Origin: Ascoidea tarda (nom. inval.)
Taxonomy: Eukaryota > Ascomycota > Saccharomycetes > Ascoideales > Ascoideaceae
DNA: 57,067 bases
NCBI GenBank assembly: GCA_030560485.1
Contig: JAKTTS010000033.1
Location: 1-57,067, forward strand
Direction of reading: 5' to 3'
Under the pieces are notes generated by a model that made no database searches, was not told the DNA's origin, and worked only from the letters and a program-made list of their open reading frames with translations. This document shows positions 20,901 to 30,666 of the stretch, one piece after another. The translations under genes were made by a program, and so were the position numbers. Each line of letters starts with the position of its first letter. Position 1 is the first letter of the stretch.

Positions 20901-21306
20901 CTTGTTGTCTGTATCGATATACCGAATTTTGGTCAAAAAAAAAATCGCGTATGAAAATAACTACGGAAATACTTTTGGTAAAGATTCAAATATAATTGTG
21001 GATAACGAAGATACCGGCGATGACAATAACGGTAACAATAACCATAACGACAGCTTGCGTGGTGGCGAATACAAGTTTGACAAGGTTGACAAAGACCTCT
21101 TCAATAAAGTTTTACATTACCTAAGTATCTCCATTCAGGAATTCCGCAAAGTGAGCAGCCTTGAAGAGATGATTAAGGACTTTAAATTACAACTAAAACT
21201 AGGATACTTGTTTGGTAACAACGAATTGGTTGAGCATGCAAACAAGGCGATTGCAAAATTGAGGGAAAGAATAAAAGAGGAGTCTAACTACGGAATATTA
21301 ATCTAG
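17941..21306 (+). CDS. APC5: Anaphase-promoting complex subunit 5
   Basis: A 1121-residue protein. Residues about 480-545 carry the Apc5 signature: YLHRYFDYIMSNRQ, then YQYALLSLATLHANFG, then AIKSIKEAIQIARE and CLNYLLSWLF. This is the first TPR-like array of the subunit, which in the APC/C platform contacts Apc4 and Apc1. A later helical segment starts with QLESTVWNRIGIESL (about residue 670). Many Asn/Asp-rich insertions (for example near 90-130, 160-175, 640-660 and 895-925) make it longer than the Saccharomyces protein. The ATG at 17941 was chosen. Upstream in-frame codons begin at GTG and resemble leader sequence. I saw no CTG codon in this long gene. RPL21 follows 382 bp downstream in the same direction. 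Confidence 0.88.
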   Translation: MFSSPTTDSFNRINGNTKLVLTPSLSPIKIALLSLIVSYCTGILPNSIQPSLLATIVRFIDCGVNSFDNLNINDQNNETAKDKNDKNNNIANNDADDDTNNDTNSYSQFEDSDDDSDQLDNDFNQNDHLNNVQFFTNPSLIDLINDLEKSCLQYFNTISNYNNNSNNNNNSQIIKKSKKLLTAETLNKDSITNDIIILKFNLLLFIWSIDSFDSLHTLISLSKNLLVNSSDQGKLLLDSLNNDNLNNFHNKNDYPTNLLTKNSYLGKFILNISNSFTILEFYNYNLIWQSFIQFRSLSQNYFKSLICSLNSNSNFLTSNHHNIIISFITNDTKKINSNLIFPFKFINVSINLLFNNLNLLFNINNQLNISIINAKPNNININNIHNEDQILFSKITAKLNQNQNLNLLSNSNSKNLLIISNLDLSKLLDNQIQLLENYGTPIPFNLKKILNLLSKLNSNNILPSSYYIKYLQSLKKNDYENSYNYLHRYFDYIMSNRQNVLYQYALLSLATLHANFGNDLQAIKSIKEAIQIARENNDNNCLNYLLSWLFNFLKHKPNLKHDFFYSNDQLLQFLKRKTNENQDLTLNSISYQLDVLQMILDGDNLNKIFENLLKSNFISLIDNNYLSSLDSSLNNSSVSFFPNNNNSNNPISSNSTSSSSFSSSSFMRHAQLESTVWNRIGIESLTNLFLNISLDFCYKSKNINDEISIIIRKIYLKYQYGKIDESFKILDNFKTHIKNKNKNKNRNKNESTLADLSILKLLETRKLILLIKQSINRRRFKFVEILINNLQKININDIDLKIEIKYYKILLEFKHKNISKALKLCYNEINNFTANVYNSASNETNNKNINFNRGVNQSNNNYNFYSGENYNHYWYIKFSNLYCKILNGDYDGDITNENYNYNYNYNYNYCYNNTNRNSIRGLTIILKTIKICSNSSLISLLNESLVNLIEIFLNLKDKEKKNLKILDNVMPQILQVNNTEIIAQAYYLLSVSIYRILVKKKIAYENNYGNTFGKDSNIIVDNEDTGDDNNGNNNHNDSLRGGEYKFDKVDKDLFNKVLHYLSISIQEFRKVSSLEEMIKDFKLQLKLGYLFGNNELVEHANKAIAKLRERIKEESNYGILI

Positions 21307-21687
21307 ATATAGCTATATATAAAACTCATTTGTGATTCGCAGTTATTTTAAACAAACAATTACCCAATTTTAAAAACACAATATAATCACAGGGCTTTAT
21401 ATACCACGTGTAATAACATAGGGTTTTAAGAGCATCGCTCACAACACAGTTATTTTTTGCGTTTACACTGAGCATGTGACCCAGATTCTAAGCCGTGGTG
21501 CGGATTTTGAATTTTTGTATGCAAATGAAAACGGAGCTGCGCGCGGATTCTTGGCGAGAAGGTGGATTTGAGTATATTCAAATTTCAGCAAAGCACACAG
21601 AGGGAAAACAGTAACACCCTTATATTATACTCTCTTTCAACTAAAACCAAGGTAGAAAAAGGAACAGTTTATCAATAATAATTAAAA
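21307..21687. other. APC5 3' flank and RPL21 promoter
   Basis: A 381-bp region with CACGTG at 21405-21410 and TAGGGTTTT at 21419-21427, a GC-richer patch (GCGCGCGG near 21539) and a short leader before the RPL21 ATG. No gene is seen. Confidence 0.65.
21405..21427 (+). promoter_or_regulatory. CACGTG plus TAGGGTTTT pair in the RPL21 promoter
   Basis: A Cbf1-type E-box (CACGTG) lies 8 bp from a TAGGGTTTT box of the Tbf1 type, about 260-280 bp upstream of the RPL21 ATG. In Candida albicans and other non-Saccharomyces yeasts, Tbf1 and Cbf1 sites mark ribosomal-protein promoters. The assignment here is by motif only. Confidence 0.55.
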
Positions 21688-22853
21688 ATGGGTAAAAGGT
21701 ATGTCCATACTGCTCCATTATCTATGTTGTCTATGTTGGGGCTATAAGATCAAATATCAGAATTATAATCATCGTCAATATCAGTCTCGTAACCAGTTCA
21801 TCTTTTCAATCAAAAATTAGTTGAATCAAATATTGGCCATTGTATAATGAATATCATCGGTTTTATCTTGAAAAATGGTTACTTGTTGGGATTGTAACTC
21901 AAATTTTCTGTGATTAAGCATATTCAATATTTTAGAAAATTAATTTTAATTTGCAGCAGTGAAAAGTAAAAAAATGTTAAATACATCAACTATTAATTAC
22001 CAAAAGAACTAATTACCAAAGCTTTGTTTTTTTTGAAAATAATTAAAATATTACTAGAATCCAGTATAATAGTTTAAATTGAATAATTATCAACAGAGTC
22101 GAAGATCAAAGCACAAAATAATAGAAAAATTTTAAAAATAGTTGTTCCAGCAATGTTGTGAAGTTTCCATTAAAATTTCAATAGTAGAATACTGAACATG
22201 GAAACTCTAAGAAAATGAAAATTGAATCATCGATGTCCTCTATCACATTAGATCAAATCTAGTGAAAATTGTCAACATTTACTGAAAAGTAGCACAGCAC
22301 TCAATTAGACCTGGTAGATATTGTATATTGGATTCTATCCATAGGAAATTGAACCAAAGATTAACTAACAAATATTTACAGTCACGGTTATAGATCTCGT
22401 ACTCGTTACGCCTTCGCCAGAGATTACAAGAAGCATGGTGCTCTTCCATTATCAACCTACTTGAAGGTCTACAAGGTAGGTGATATTGTTGATATCAAGG
22501 CTAACGGTTCTATCCAAAAGGGTATGCCACACAAATACTACCATGGTAAAACTGGTATTGTTTACAACGTTACCAGATCTTCAGTTGGTGTAATCGTTTA
22601 CAAAATCGTTGGTTACCGTTACCTCGAAAAAAGAATTAACTTAAGAGTCGAACATGTCAAACACTCCAAATGTCGTCAAGAATTTTTGAATAGGGTCAAA
22701 GAAAACGCTGCCAAAAGAACTGAGGCTAAAGCCAAAGGTGTTTCAGTTCAATTAAAAAGACAACCAGCTAAACCAAGAGAAGCAAGAATCATTTCTACCA
22801 AAGGTAATGTTCCAGAAACCTTAGCTCCTGCCTCCTATGAAACTTTCATTTAA
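21688..22853 (+). CDS. RPL21: 60S ribosomal protein L21 (eL21), two exons
   Basis: The 160-residue product matches the length of yeast L21. Exon 1 is 21688-21698 (ATG GGT AAA AG), the intron is 21699-22381, and exon 2 is 22382-22853. The spliced N-terminus reads [19 protein letters not shown] and continues [19 protein letters not shown], exactly the eL21 pattern. [20 protein letters not shown] and the C-terminal ending APASYETFI also match. Codon use is strongly biased, as expected of a highly expressed gene. An intron after the fourth codon is also typical of yeast RPL21. A CACGTG/TAGGGTTTT pair lies upstream. Confidence 0.97.
21699..22381 (+). other. RPL21 intron (683 nt)
   Basis: Donor GTATGT, branch site TTAACTAAC (22361-22369) and acceptor TTACAG. 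It contains a perfect 9-bp inverted repeat (22162-22170 with 22198-22206), but I found no C/D or H/ACA snoRNA boxes arranged as a gene. Confidence 0.93.
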
Positions 22854-23217
22854 TTTGATTTATTATACTTATATCATTTATTTAATTTTATATATAACTA
22901 ATAATTATGTTACTTGAAATCTTCTAATCAATTCAATCTCAATAATGAGTCTCATTAGATATTATGTATTTTTAATCTTACTATTTTGTTTTTAGTTTCA
23001 GTAATTATCTCTTATGTCTCTACTTTATCTTGTAATTGTAGCTATAATCTGAGTATATTTTTCTACAATCGAAAATGTGTCATTGGTTGTTTTATGTAAA
23101 GTGTTGAAAATATTGGAAATTTCATCTCATCTAAAGGTTTTCTTATTTCACAGCACTATTCACTTTCTCGCTCGTTATTTGTCCACTATTCATCAAGGCT
23201 TTGTATATCCTTAAAAA
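22854..23217. other. RPL21 terminator region and promoter of the ValRS-like gene
   Basis: A 364-bp AT-rich spacer in which nothing beyond a 3' flank and a short promoter is recognisable. Confidence 0.6.
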
Positions 23218-26200
23218 ATGGGATCTGATATCAACGACCAATCTGACTTGAAAAGAGAATCTAATAAAAAAGAGAAAAAAGCTAAGAAGGATAAAAAGGA
23301 CAAAAAAGATAAAAAGGACAAACAAATCAAAAATGCTCCAAAGGCAAAACAATTAAATAATGTGTCTTTTGATTACGATGATCCAACAGTTCCAGGAATG
23401 AAAAAGATTCTACCAGATTTTAACCATCTGTCTTTCAAATCCTATATTTCAAAAAATGTCGAGCTCTCTTGGTTCAGCTGGTGGTTAAAGAATAATTTTT
23501 TCAGTTCTGACGCCAACAATGACAATGATAATGGTAATGTGAGTTCGATTTTGGTCAATCCTTTAAAGACTACCAGTTTTTTGCACTTGGGTAATGCTTT
23601 GAATTTGATTATTCAGGATTTTTTCTACAAATCTTTACAACCAGACTCAAAATTGCCAATTATTGGTTTTAATCATTCAGGAATCGATATTCAAAATGTA
23701 ATTGAACAAAAATATTACGAAAATGAAAAATTAATTAAAAACAATCAAAATTCATCTCAATTCAATGATTTCTTCACAACCTGGTACAATTCTAATAAAT
23801 CTAAAATTGTCTCTCAATTATTTGATCTTGGTATTTCAATCAACAAAAATCTAAAAGAAAACCCCATTGAATTCTTAAATTCAAAATACATTAATTTGGT
23901 TAATGGTCTTTTTATCAAATTGCATGAAAAGGGTTTGATTTATAAAAAATCGGATATGATTAACTGGTCTTACTATTTAAATGACTCAATCTCAGAGTCT
24001 CATATCAAATATATCAATATTAAAGGCAGAACACTTATGGATGTTCCAGGTTACGACACTCCAATAGAATTTGGTATTATTAACTATATTGTTTATCCAA
24101 TTTTCAACTCGCCAACAAATGAGAAATTAATTATCGCAACAACCAAACCTGAAACTATTTTTGCAGATGTCGCAGTCTTAATTCATCCAGATGATGATCG
24201 TTATAAACATTTACAACAAAACCAATTTGCAATAAATCCCTTAACTAATGAAAAGCTACCTATTATTTTGGATACAGAAATGGTTGATATTTCATTTGGA
24301 ACTGGTGCTGTCAGATTGGCACCCTCAAATAATATCAAAGATTATAAAATTAGCAAACTACATAACGTGAAATTTGTCCAAATTTTCAATAGAGATGGAA
24401 CACTAAATGAAAATTGTGGACAGAATTGGAAAGGGATGAAAAGATTAGATGCAAGAACCAAAATCCTCGAGTTTTTAAAAGAAAATAATTCTTTAATCAA
24501 ACAAGAAGATAATCCAATGAGAATCCAAATTTGCTCAAGAACTAATGATGTTATTGAAAAAAGATTGCACTCATTTTGGTATTTAAAAACAGAAGATTTG
24601 GTTTCAATTTCAAAATTAATTGATGAAATTAATAATAATGATAGGCTTTTAATCACTCCATTGCTTTATAAAAGAGAATTGGTTAATAAGTTATCAGAAA
24701 TTAAGAATAATATTGATCGAAATAACAACTCCGATTTATGTATTACAAGTCATTATAACTCCTGGGGTCATCAATCACCAACTTATTTAGTTAAACTCAA
24801 AGCAGACAATAATGTTGATAGTAATGATGAAAATAACTGGGTTGTCGCCAATTCGTTTGATGAAGCTGTTCTCAAGGCCAAATCCAGATTTCCAAATCAA
24901 GCATTCGATATTGTACAAGATGAAGATATTGTTGAGTCCTGGTTTTCATTGAACTTGTATTCATTGATTTCAAACTTTTGGCATAAATCATCCAATAATA
25001 TCAACAACTTGATATCTGAGTTTAAAAGTTATTCCAGATTCATTACTTCGAACTCCGATTGGTCGTTTATTCCATCTATTTTAATTAGTTTAAACTTAAC
25101 CGGAAAAATGCCATTTGATGAATTGATCATTACCCCTGTGGTTAGTGACTATAACAAAAGAAAATTGTCCAAAAAATTAGGAAATAATTTTAATTACGTT
25201 AATATCATAAAGGGAAGTAGTCTATCAAAATTAAAAGAAGAACTCAAAACTACAACATTATCCAACACTGATGTTACAAAAAATGAAAAAAGTTATCAAA
25301 AAAGTTATCCAAATGGTGTGTCAGAAAATGGAAGTGACGCATTGCGACTATATTCATTATCATATGTAAATTTTAATGATTTTAATGAAAAAGATGACAA
25401 AGAAATTATTTTCAAGAGTTTAATTGCTGTAGAAACTGAAAATAGATTTATTTCCAAGTTATATCAAGCAATTAAAAAATCCATATTAAACCTAGGTGAG
25501 AATTTCAAATATTCTTTTGATTCTACTGATACAGAAGATAAGAGATTAACTTTAGCCGAAAAATGGATGTTATCTAAATTAAATGAGTTGGTTAATTATT
25601 GTCATGCTAATCTTTATAATATTAAAAATGTGATTTTAAAGATTAAAGATTTTTTGAATAATGAATTTGAATTTTTTTTGAATCTAACTAATTATTTGCT
25701 AAGAAATTCCAGTGATTGTATTATAAAATCGGTGAGAAAAACAACTTTTGTTGTTTTAAATGATTTTTTGAAAGTTTTATTTCCATTAATTCCAACAGTT
25801 TCTGAAGAATTATTTCAAAGATTGATAAGTGATAGCAATGATGGCTTAACTATCTTTAAAGCTAAATTTATAGGAAAGGGAGAAAAGTATCAAAAAGAAG
25901 CTATTAAATTTAGCAAAATTGTTGATCTTGTTGTTGAATCCAAAAAAATAGTATCTTATTTTAACATAAACAACAACAAGACTGGAGTTATATACATTAA
26001 TTCTTTGAATGAAGAAACATCAAATTTATTAGTTCAAGAAAAATCAGTAATTGAATCTGTTTTATTGAAAAATGTATCCAAAATATTTATCAATGAAAAC
26101 AGTAGTGATATTATTGATAATCACTTTTTCATTAAAAATTTCAAAGACTATGAAATTAAGTGTTTAATCAAAGGTGTGATTGAAGTTGAGAAAGAAATCA

Positions 26201-26400
26201 ACAAAAACAAGAAAAAAATAGCTAAAGTAGCTAAACAAAAAGAAGCAGTTGAAAAGCTTATCAATGGCAAAGACTATGAAACCAAAGTGTCTGAAGAACT
26301 CAAACAAAGCAATAGAAGCAAAGTAAGTGGATTTGAATTGGAAATATCCAAAATCAATGAGTTGATTTCTGAGTTGAAATTGCACTCGGAAAAAATCTGA
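23218..26400 (+). CDS. Diverged valyl-tRNA synthetase paralogue, probably catalytically impaired
   Basis: This 1060-residue protein aligns end to end with cytosolic ValRS (Vas1). A Lys-rich leader (residues 10-45) precedes WFSWWLKNNFF. The HIGH motif is HLGN (123-126), the pocket motif GFDHAGIATQ reads GFNHSGIDIQ, and KMSKS reads KLSKK (649-653). The WWGHR element reads NSWGHQ, and DTWFSS reads ESWFSL. The usual FFWVTRM helix before KMSKS is not recognisable. The CP1 editing domain is better kept: TTKPETIF (about 308-315), HPDDDRYKHL, and GTGAVRLAP with a following KDY (361-376). The anticodon-binding helices are present but eroded. The C-terminal coiled coil is intact (GKDYETKV). There is no mitochondrial presequence. 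A normal ValRS must be encoded elsewhere, so this looks like a duplicated copy under different constraint. Residual activity or a regulatory, binding or editing role are all possible. The frame is open over 3.2 kb. Confidence 0.85.
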   Translation: MGSDINDQSDLKRESNKKEKKAKKDKKDKKDKKDKQIKNAPKAKQLNNVSFDYDDPTVPGMKKILPDFNHLSFKSYISKNVELSWFSWWLKNNFFSSDANNDNDNGNVSSILVNPLKTTSFLHLGNALNLIIQDFFYKSLQPDSKLPIIGFNHSGIDIQNVIEQKYYENEKLIKNNQNSSQFNDFFTTWYNSNKSKIVSQLFDLGISINKNLKENPIEFLNSKYINLVNGLFIKLHEKGLIYKKSDMINWSYYLNDSISESHIKYINIKGRTLMDVPGYDTPIEFGIINYIVYPIFNSPTNEKLIIATTKPETIFADVAVLIHPDDDRYKHLQQNQFAINPLTNEKLPIILDTEMVDISFGTGAVRLAPSNNIKDYKISKLHNVKFVQIFNRDGTLNENCGQNWKGMKRLDARTKILEFLKENNSLIKQEDNPMRIQICSRTNDVIEKRLHSFWYLKTEDLVSISKLIDEINNNDRLLITPLLYKRELVNKLSEIKNNIDRNNNSDLCITSHYNSWGHQSPTYLVKLKADNNVDSNDENNWVVANSFDEAVLKAKSRFPNQAFDIVQDEDIVESWFSLNLYSLISNFWHKSSNNINNLISEFKSYSRFITSNSDWSFIPSILISLNLTGKMPFDELIITPVVSDYNKRKLSKKLGNNFNYVNIIKGSSLSKLKEELKTTTLSNTDVTKNEKSYQKSYPNGVSENGSDALRLYSLSYVNFNDFNEKDDKEIIFKSLIAVETENRFISKLYQAIKKSILNLGENFKYSFDSTDTEDKRLTLAEKWMLSKLNELVNYCHANLYNIKNVILKIKDFLNNEFEFFLNLTNYLLRNSSDCIIKSVRKTTFVVLNDFLKVLFPLIPTVSEELFQRLISDSNDGLTIFKAKFIGKGEKYQKEAIKFSKIVDLVVESKKIVSYFNINNNKTGVIYINSLNEETSNLLVQEKSVIESVLLKNVSKIFINENSSDIIDNHFFIKNFKDYEIKCLIKGVIEVEKEINKNKKKIAKVAKQKEAVEKLINGKDYETKVSEELKQSNRSKVSGFELEISKINELISELKLHSEKI

Positions 26401-26594
26401 ACCATTCGGAAAAAATCAATATAAAACAGATATGTATATGCATAAAAACGCGTATAATACATATATAGAAATGAATATACATATAGTTTTTCCGTGTAAG
26501 AAAAAGTGCCGCAAAACGAAAGAATCAGCGAGATTTTGAAAAAAAAATGTATATTTAGTAAATCGATAGCTATCTGATTAAAGTGCTTCCAAAT

Positions 26595-27482
26595 TTAGTT
26601 GGAACTTATTTGATCGATCAAATATACATCAATATTTGCCCTGATTTGTTTGGCCATTTTGTTTGAATTGTTGATCAAAGCTTTTATCAATGAATTGTCT
26701 ATATTCAAGTTCCCATCCGTCAAAAATCCAACAATTTGATCATTTTTGCAATTCATAAAACTAATCACAGCATCCACATATTTGCCATCCTCAGTACTAT
26801 CTTTGTTATGAATTGTAGTTGGATCTAATATCACCGTATTATCTTGAAGTATTCTTGAAATACCAGTTGATATGATATCGTTTAATTCAATTCCCGAATC
26901 AACTAAAGCTAAAGAACAGCAGTTAGATATGCCCGATATCAATGATAGTACGTTATCCTCAACATTAGCTGACAAAACTGTGATAAAAATATCAATTGTG
27001 GATTTAGGATATTTTTCTAAAATTATTGAAGGCAAAAAAGCTGAGTGAATATAACTTGAGATTTTTTGTTCAATATTCGAGTAAGAGCTATAACTACCTG
27101 CAGTAATGTCCAAATTTCTTCTAATATTCACATCCTCTTCAGTCATATTATTATTAGTATTGAATAAGTAAGCTTTACTCAAATAATTTGGCTGATTAAC
27201 ATATGGTAAAAATTTTGTTTCAACCTGGAAACAAGCCTTGTTCATAAATGGACCTTTTATGGGTCTTGGTCCAAAGATAGATACTAGTATTAATGTATTA
27301 TCTATTTCCAAGTAAGCTGATCCATTTGGATTCGTTAAAAGACCAGTCTGTATGAAAAAAGGTCTGGTTTCATCATTTTTCTTTCTAGTATAATGTATTG
27401 ATTCTTTTGGTTTTGAGTTTTCAAAGTATAGAGCCCTTGCATCAGCTGGTCCAGTTATTCTTCTTCTGTCTCCAGTATTCAT
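26595..27482 (-). CDS. MTR3: Exosome core subunit MTR3 (RNase PH fold)
   Basis: A 295-residue protein. The start MNTGDRRRITGPADARAL matches Mtr3, one of the six catalytically inert RNase PH-like ring subunits of the nuclear and cytoplasmic RNA exosome. QTGLLTNPNGSAYLEIDNT, FGPRPIKGPF, then YPKSTIDIFITVL and LALVDSGIELNDI follow in family order. It is slightly longer than the Saccharomyces protein because of Asn/Asp-rich loops (about 105-120 and 215-225). I took the ATG at 27482, because the two codons upstream begin with TTG. It is convergent with the ValRS-like gene. Confidence 0.9.
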   Translation of the reverse strand: MNTGDRRRITGPADARALYFENSKPKESIHYTRKKNDETRPFFIQTGLLTNPNGSAYLEIDNTLILVSIFGPRPIKGPFMNKACFQVETKFLPYVNQPNYLSKAYLFNTNNNMTEEDVNIRRNLDITAGSYSSYSNIEQKISSYIHSAFLPSIILEKYPKSTIDIFITVLSANVEDNVLSLISGISNCCSLALVDSGIELNDIISTGISRILQDNTVILDPTTIHNKDSTEDGKYVDAVISFMNCKNDQIVGFLTDGNLNIDNSLIKALINNSNKMAKQIRANIDVYLIDQISSN

Positions 27483-28009
27483 ATTCAAATCTTTTCAATG
27501 CAATAATAAATGTCAAAAATATGGAAGTAGTCTGCCTTACCATGTTAAACTTTTCAACGCCAATCAAAAAAAACTACAAAAAAAACTTTTGGAGTTACCC
27601 TGCGTGTTATAATAAAAGAAATGAATAATAAATGTAGATTAATAGTATATAAAAACAATCAATTAAACTAAATACTTTTCAAAAAAATGTAAATAAAATG
27701 TAATTAGAATCAGAAAACGTTAATGGTTTTTATTGTTTAAAAAATATTTTGAAAGGGATTTACCAGAAACCAAAATAGTTTTAATGTTTTAATCTTTGAC
27801 AAGAATTAAAGCATAAAATCAAGGTAGTAAATAGGAAGGTTGATCATGTCTTGTTTTTAATTTTTAGTCTTTTGTCTTTTGTCTTTTGTCTTTAGTTTTT
27901 TGTTTTTTGTTTTTTTGTTTATTTTTCGTTTATTTTTTGTTGATGTTTAAGATCTTTTGTTTTGATCTTTTCAATTGAATTATTTCAAGCCCTCAAATTC
28001 AACTGAACT
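27483..28009. other. Intergenic region, MTR3 promoter and VPH1 3' flank
   Basis: A 527-bp AT-rich spacer with T-rich low complexity and a 7-bp tandem repeat at 27867-27894. No gene is seen. Confidence 0.6.
27867..27894. repeat. GTCTTTT heptamer repeat
   Basis: Four head-to-tail 7-bp units (GTCTTTT three times, then GTCTTTA), followed by further TTTTTGT-like units. It lies in the 3' flank of VPH1. Confidence 0.8.
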
Positions 28010-30666
28010 CTAAATTTCCTCTTGTAAAATAGTATCGAAAGAATATGGTTCATAAGGATAACCTTCACCTTCGAAAAATTTGCTCATACTTTCAACCCAA
28101 TGCAACCTTAAACTATGTAACATAGCTGAAGTTCCTTCCATAACAACTAGGACACATACAGTTAAGACAAACCACATGGAGAATAAGAAAAATGTCATAA
28201 ACACTCCCAAAAAACCTTTCATTTCAAAAGAATTAGCTAATGTCATTGTAAATAAAACTTGAGAAAGTTGAGCATGAGCCAATGATAAGGCCCATAAACG
28301 CAAATAAGAAGCAGTATGTGAAACGCAATTAAGACAAAATTCAATTGTATGGATAACTTGGTGAATCATGATATCACCAAAATTCTCATCATGACCTCCA
28401 TGCTCACTATCTTCATCATCTTCTTCACCATGGTGGTTTTCAACGTCGTTATCATAGTTTTCATTGCCAACATGAGTATCAGAAGACACAATTGGAGAAG
28501 CATCTTCAATTGTTTGATATTGGGTCTTTTGATCAATTTTTCTTTTCAAATATAGAGGTTTGACAGCCAAAAGACAAGGGATACAAATTAAAGCAATAAT
28601 TAAAAGGAAAACTTGAAGTTGTTTTTGACCATCGTATAAAGGTTGATCAATTTGCCCGGGAGATAGGAACATTGAGATCAACATATTTAATAAACTTGGC
28701 GCAGGTTTTTCAATTTCAACCCAATTAATAGTCCATTTATAGACAATACAAATAGTTAAATAACCAAAAATACTCCACATGAATAATAAACCAGGTATGA
28801 AATTACCAACAATATCAATGACAGATTTAAAATGAATATAGTTGACTAAAGAAAACATGTATGAATAAGCCATGTGAATGAAACCCATTATAATAGATAA
28901 TTTCATTTTATAGGAGTTTAAGAATAATAGAGCATTATCAGAACCATGCCAAATGGAGTCTACACCCCAAAAGTAAACACCGATTTGAGTTGCTTCAATT
29001 GATTCACCGACTTCAAAATGTTCTGGCCATTTCCAACCTGATTTGAAGAAAGTCATTGAAAGACTGAAAATATCGTTATACATAAAACCAGTGTACATTG
29101 AAAAGATACCCATTAATAAAATAATGTATCTACCAGAAAAGGCCATATCAAACATATCATCTCTTTTCATTTGAGAAATTTTTTTTTCGTTGATTATAAA
29201 GGGTAAAGCAGCTAAGAATACTAAAAATCCATGACCTAAATCACCAAACATAATAGCAAACATAAAGGGAAAGGTAATAATTGTTGGTAAACCAGGGTTA
29301 ACTTCTCTGTAGGTGGCTACACCATAAGCATCACAAATATTTTGAAAAGCATTTGTGAATCTATTTGTCTTGTGATAAGTAGGAGGAGTCTTATTTGTTG
29401 ATAAGACATTCAAGATGATTAGGATATCACTTGAGCCGGAGGAATCAGTGATTTTTTTCAAAATTGACTTAATGTTTAGGAGTTGATTTGTTGGTACCCA
29501 GCCTTCGGCTATAAGAGTTTTCCTATTGACATCATAGTTGAATAGATTTAAGATTTTATAAATTGATTTTTCCTTTTTAATAGTTTGAGACCAACTAGTG
29601 AGGACTTTTGAGATGGCAATTAGTTCAGTGTCTAAAGTTTGAACTGTTTGGTTGAGTACTAAATTTAGATCATTTAAGTTTTGGTTAGTTTCCAAGAAAG
29701 TTGAAGATCTCTTTGCCCTATCAAACTGAATAACATATAGGTTTGAGCTTAAACTTTCGCAAATTTTTTTAATTTTATTTAAGATCAAATTACCGTGAGA
29801 AAAAATGATAAAGAAGTTTTTGGAGATAAATTTTTTAGAGGCAGGATCATAAATTGGAGACTCAATTTCTATTGAGTTGAGGATTAAGTTACCTCTAAGA
29901 GTTCTCCAAAGAATTTGTTGCAAAAAAGCGAAATTTTCTCTGGGAATGACACCAGTGATGAATTGAATATTATCATCGATATCGTAATGGTCATCAGAAT
30001 CCCGAGGGTTGGACGAATTGTTTGTAGAATTTTGTAGATCGTTAAATGAGATGATTGAGTTTCTTTGAAAGTTGGCAGTGGTTTCCTTTCTGTCCAAGAA
30101 AGTGGCAGAATTTGAGAGAACGTGTCTTAATTCTTCCAATTTCATTTTTTTAAACTGTAAAGATTCCGAGGAGTCAATTAATTGGATCAACCTTTTTTCT
30201 AAAAAAGTTGCATTTTCGATATAGGTATCGATTTCACTTTCTTTTATAATATTGAAGGTATCGATGGGATTGACGTCCAATTGGTATTGGTCATCGATTA
30301 GTGGAATGTTTTTAGAGTCTAGTTTGGACTTAAAGAATCTATATTGTCTTTCAACCTCATCTAGTTTTCTGATTTCCTTTATAAAATTTCTTTGAAAGGA
30401 GTTGATTTTTTTGTTTAAATCGTTAAATTGAATCAAGCTCAGACTTCCCAAGGAATAAACAGTTTCCCTTGATATCTCGTTGGGAATATACAATTGGATC
30501 AAGGACATTTCCGCAGAACCTATATTAGTCAAAAATTAACAATAGAGCAATAGCAAAAGAGATTGTGGGATTGAATGTTAGTTTGTGCTTCAGTTAGTCA
30601 ATGGTGGTCAAAAAGCCAAAATGAAGATGAAAACATACGGAAAATGGACTCTTCTTGAGCAGACAT
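28010..30666 (-). CDS. VPH1: V-type ATPase V0 subunit a (two exons)
   Basis: An 845-residue membrane subunit of the V0 sector. Exon 1 is 30639-30666 (MSAQEESIF plus one base), the intron is 30520-30638, and exon 2 is 28010-30519. The splice rebuilds IFRSAEMSLIQLYIP, the conserved start of the a subunit (IFRSAEM in Saccharomyces Vph1). The N-terminal cytosolic half (to about 400) contains QRNFIKEIRKLDEVERQYRF. The membrane half carries MFGDLGHG, NDIFS and the essential proton-path arginine segment LRLWALSLAHAQLS. An acidic His-rich loop (NHHGEEDDEDSEHGGHDE) precedes it. It could be either isoform (Vph1 or Stv1). I use VPH1 as the single-copy default. The gene is divergent from the CRH1-type gene. 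Confidence 0.92.
30520..30638 (-). other. VPH1 intron
   Basis: A 119-nt intron on the minus strand with donor GTATGT, branch-like TTGACTAAT close to the acceptor, and acceptor ATATAG. It lies between the first and second base of the Arg codon in IFRSAEM. Confidence 0.88.

Noticed and set aside
22141-22210. C/D-box snoRNA in the RPL21 intron
   Set aside because: There is a CTGA and a closing stem, but no RTGATGA box at the right place, and the unit is only 45 nt.
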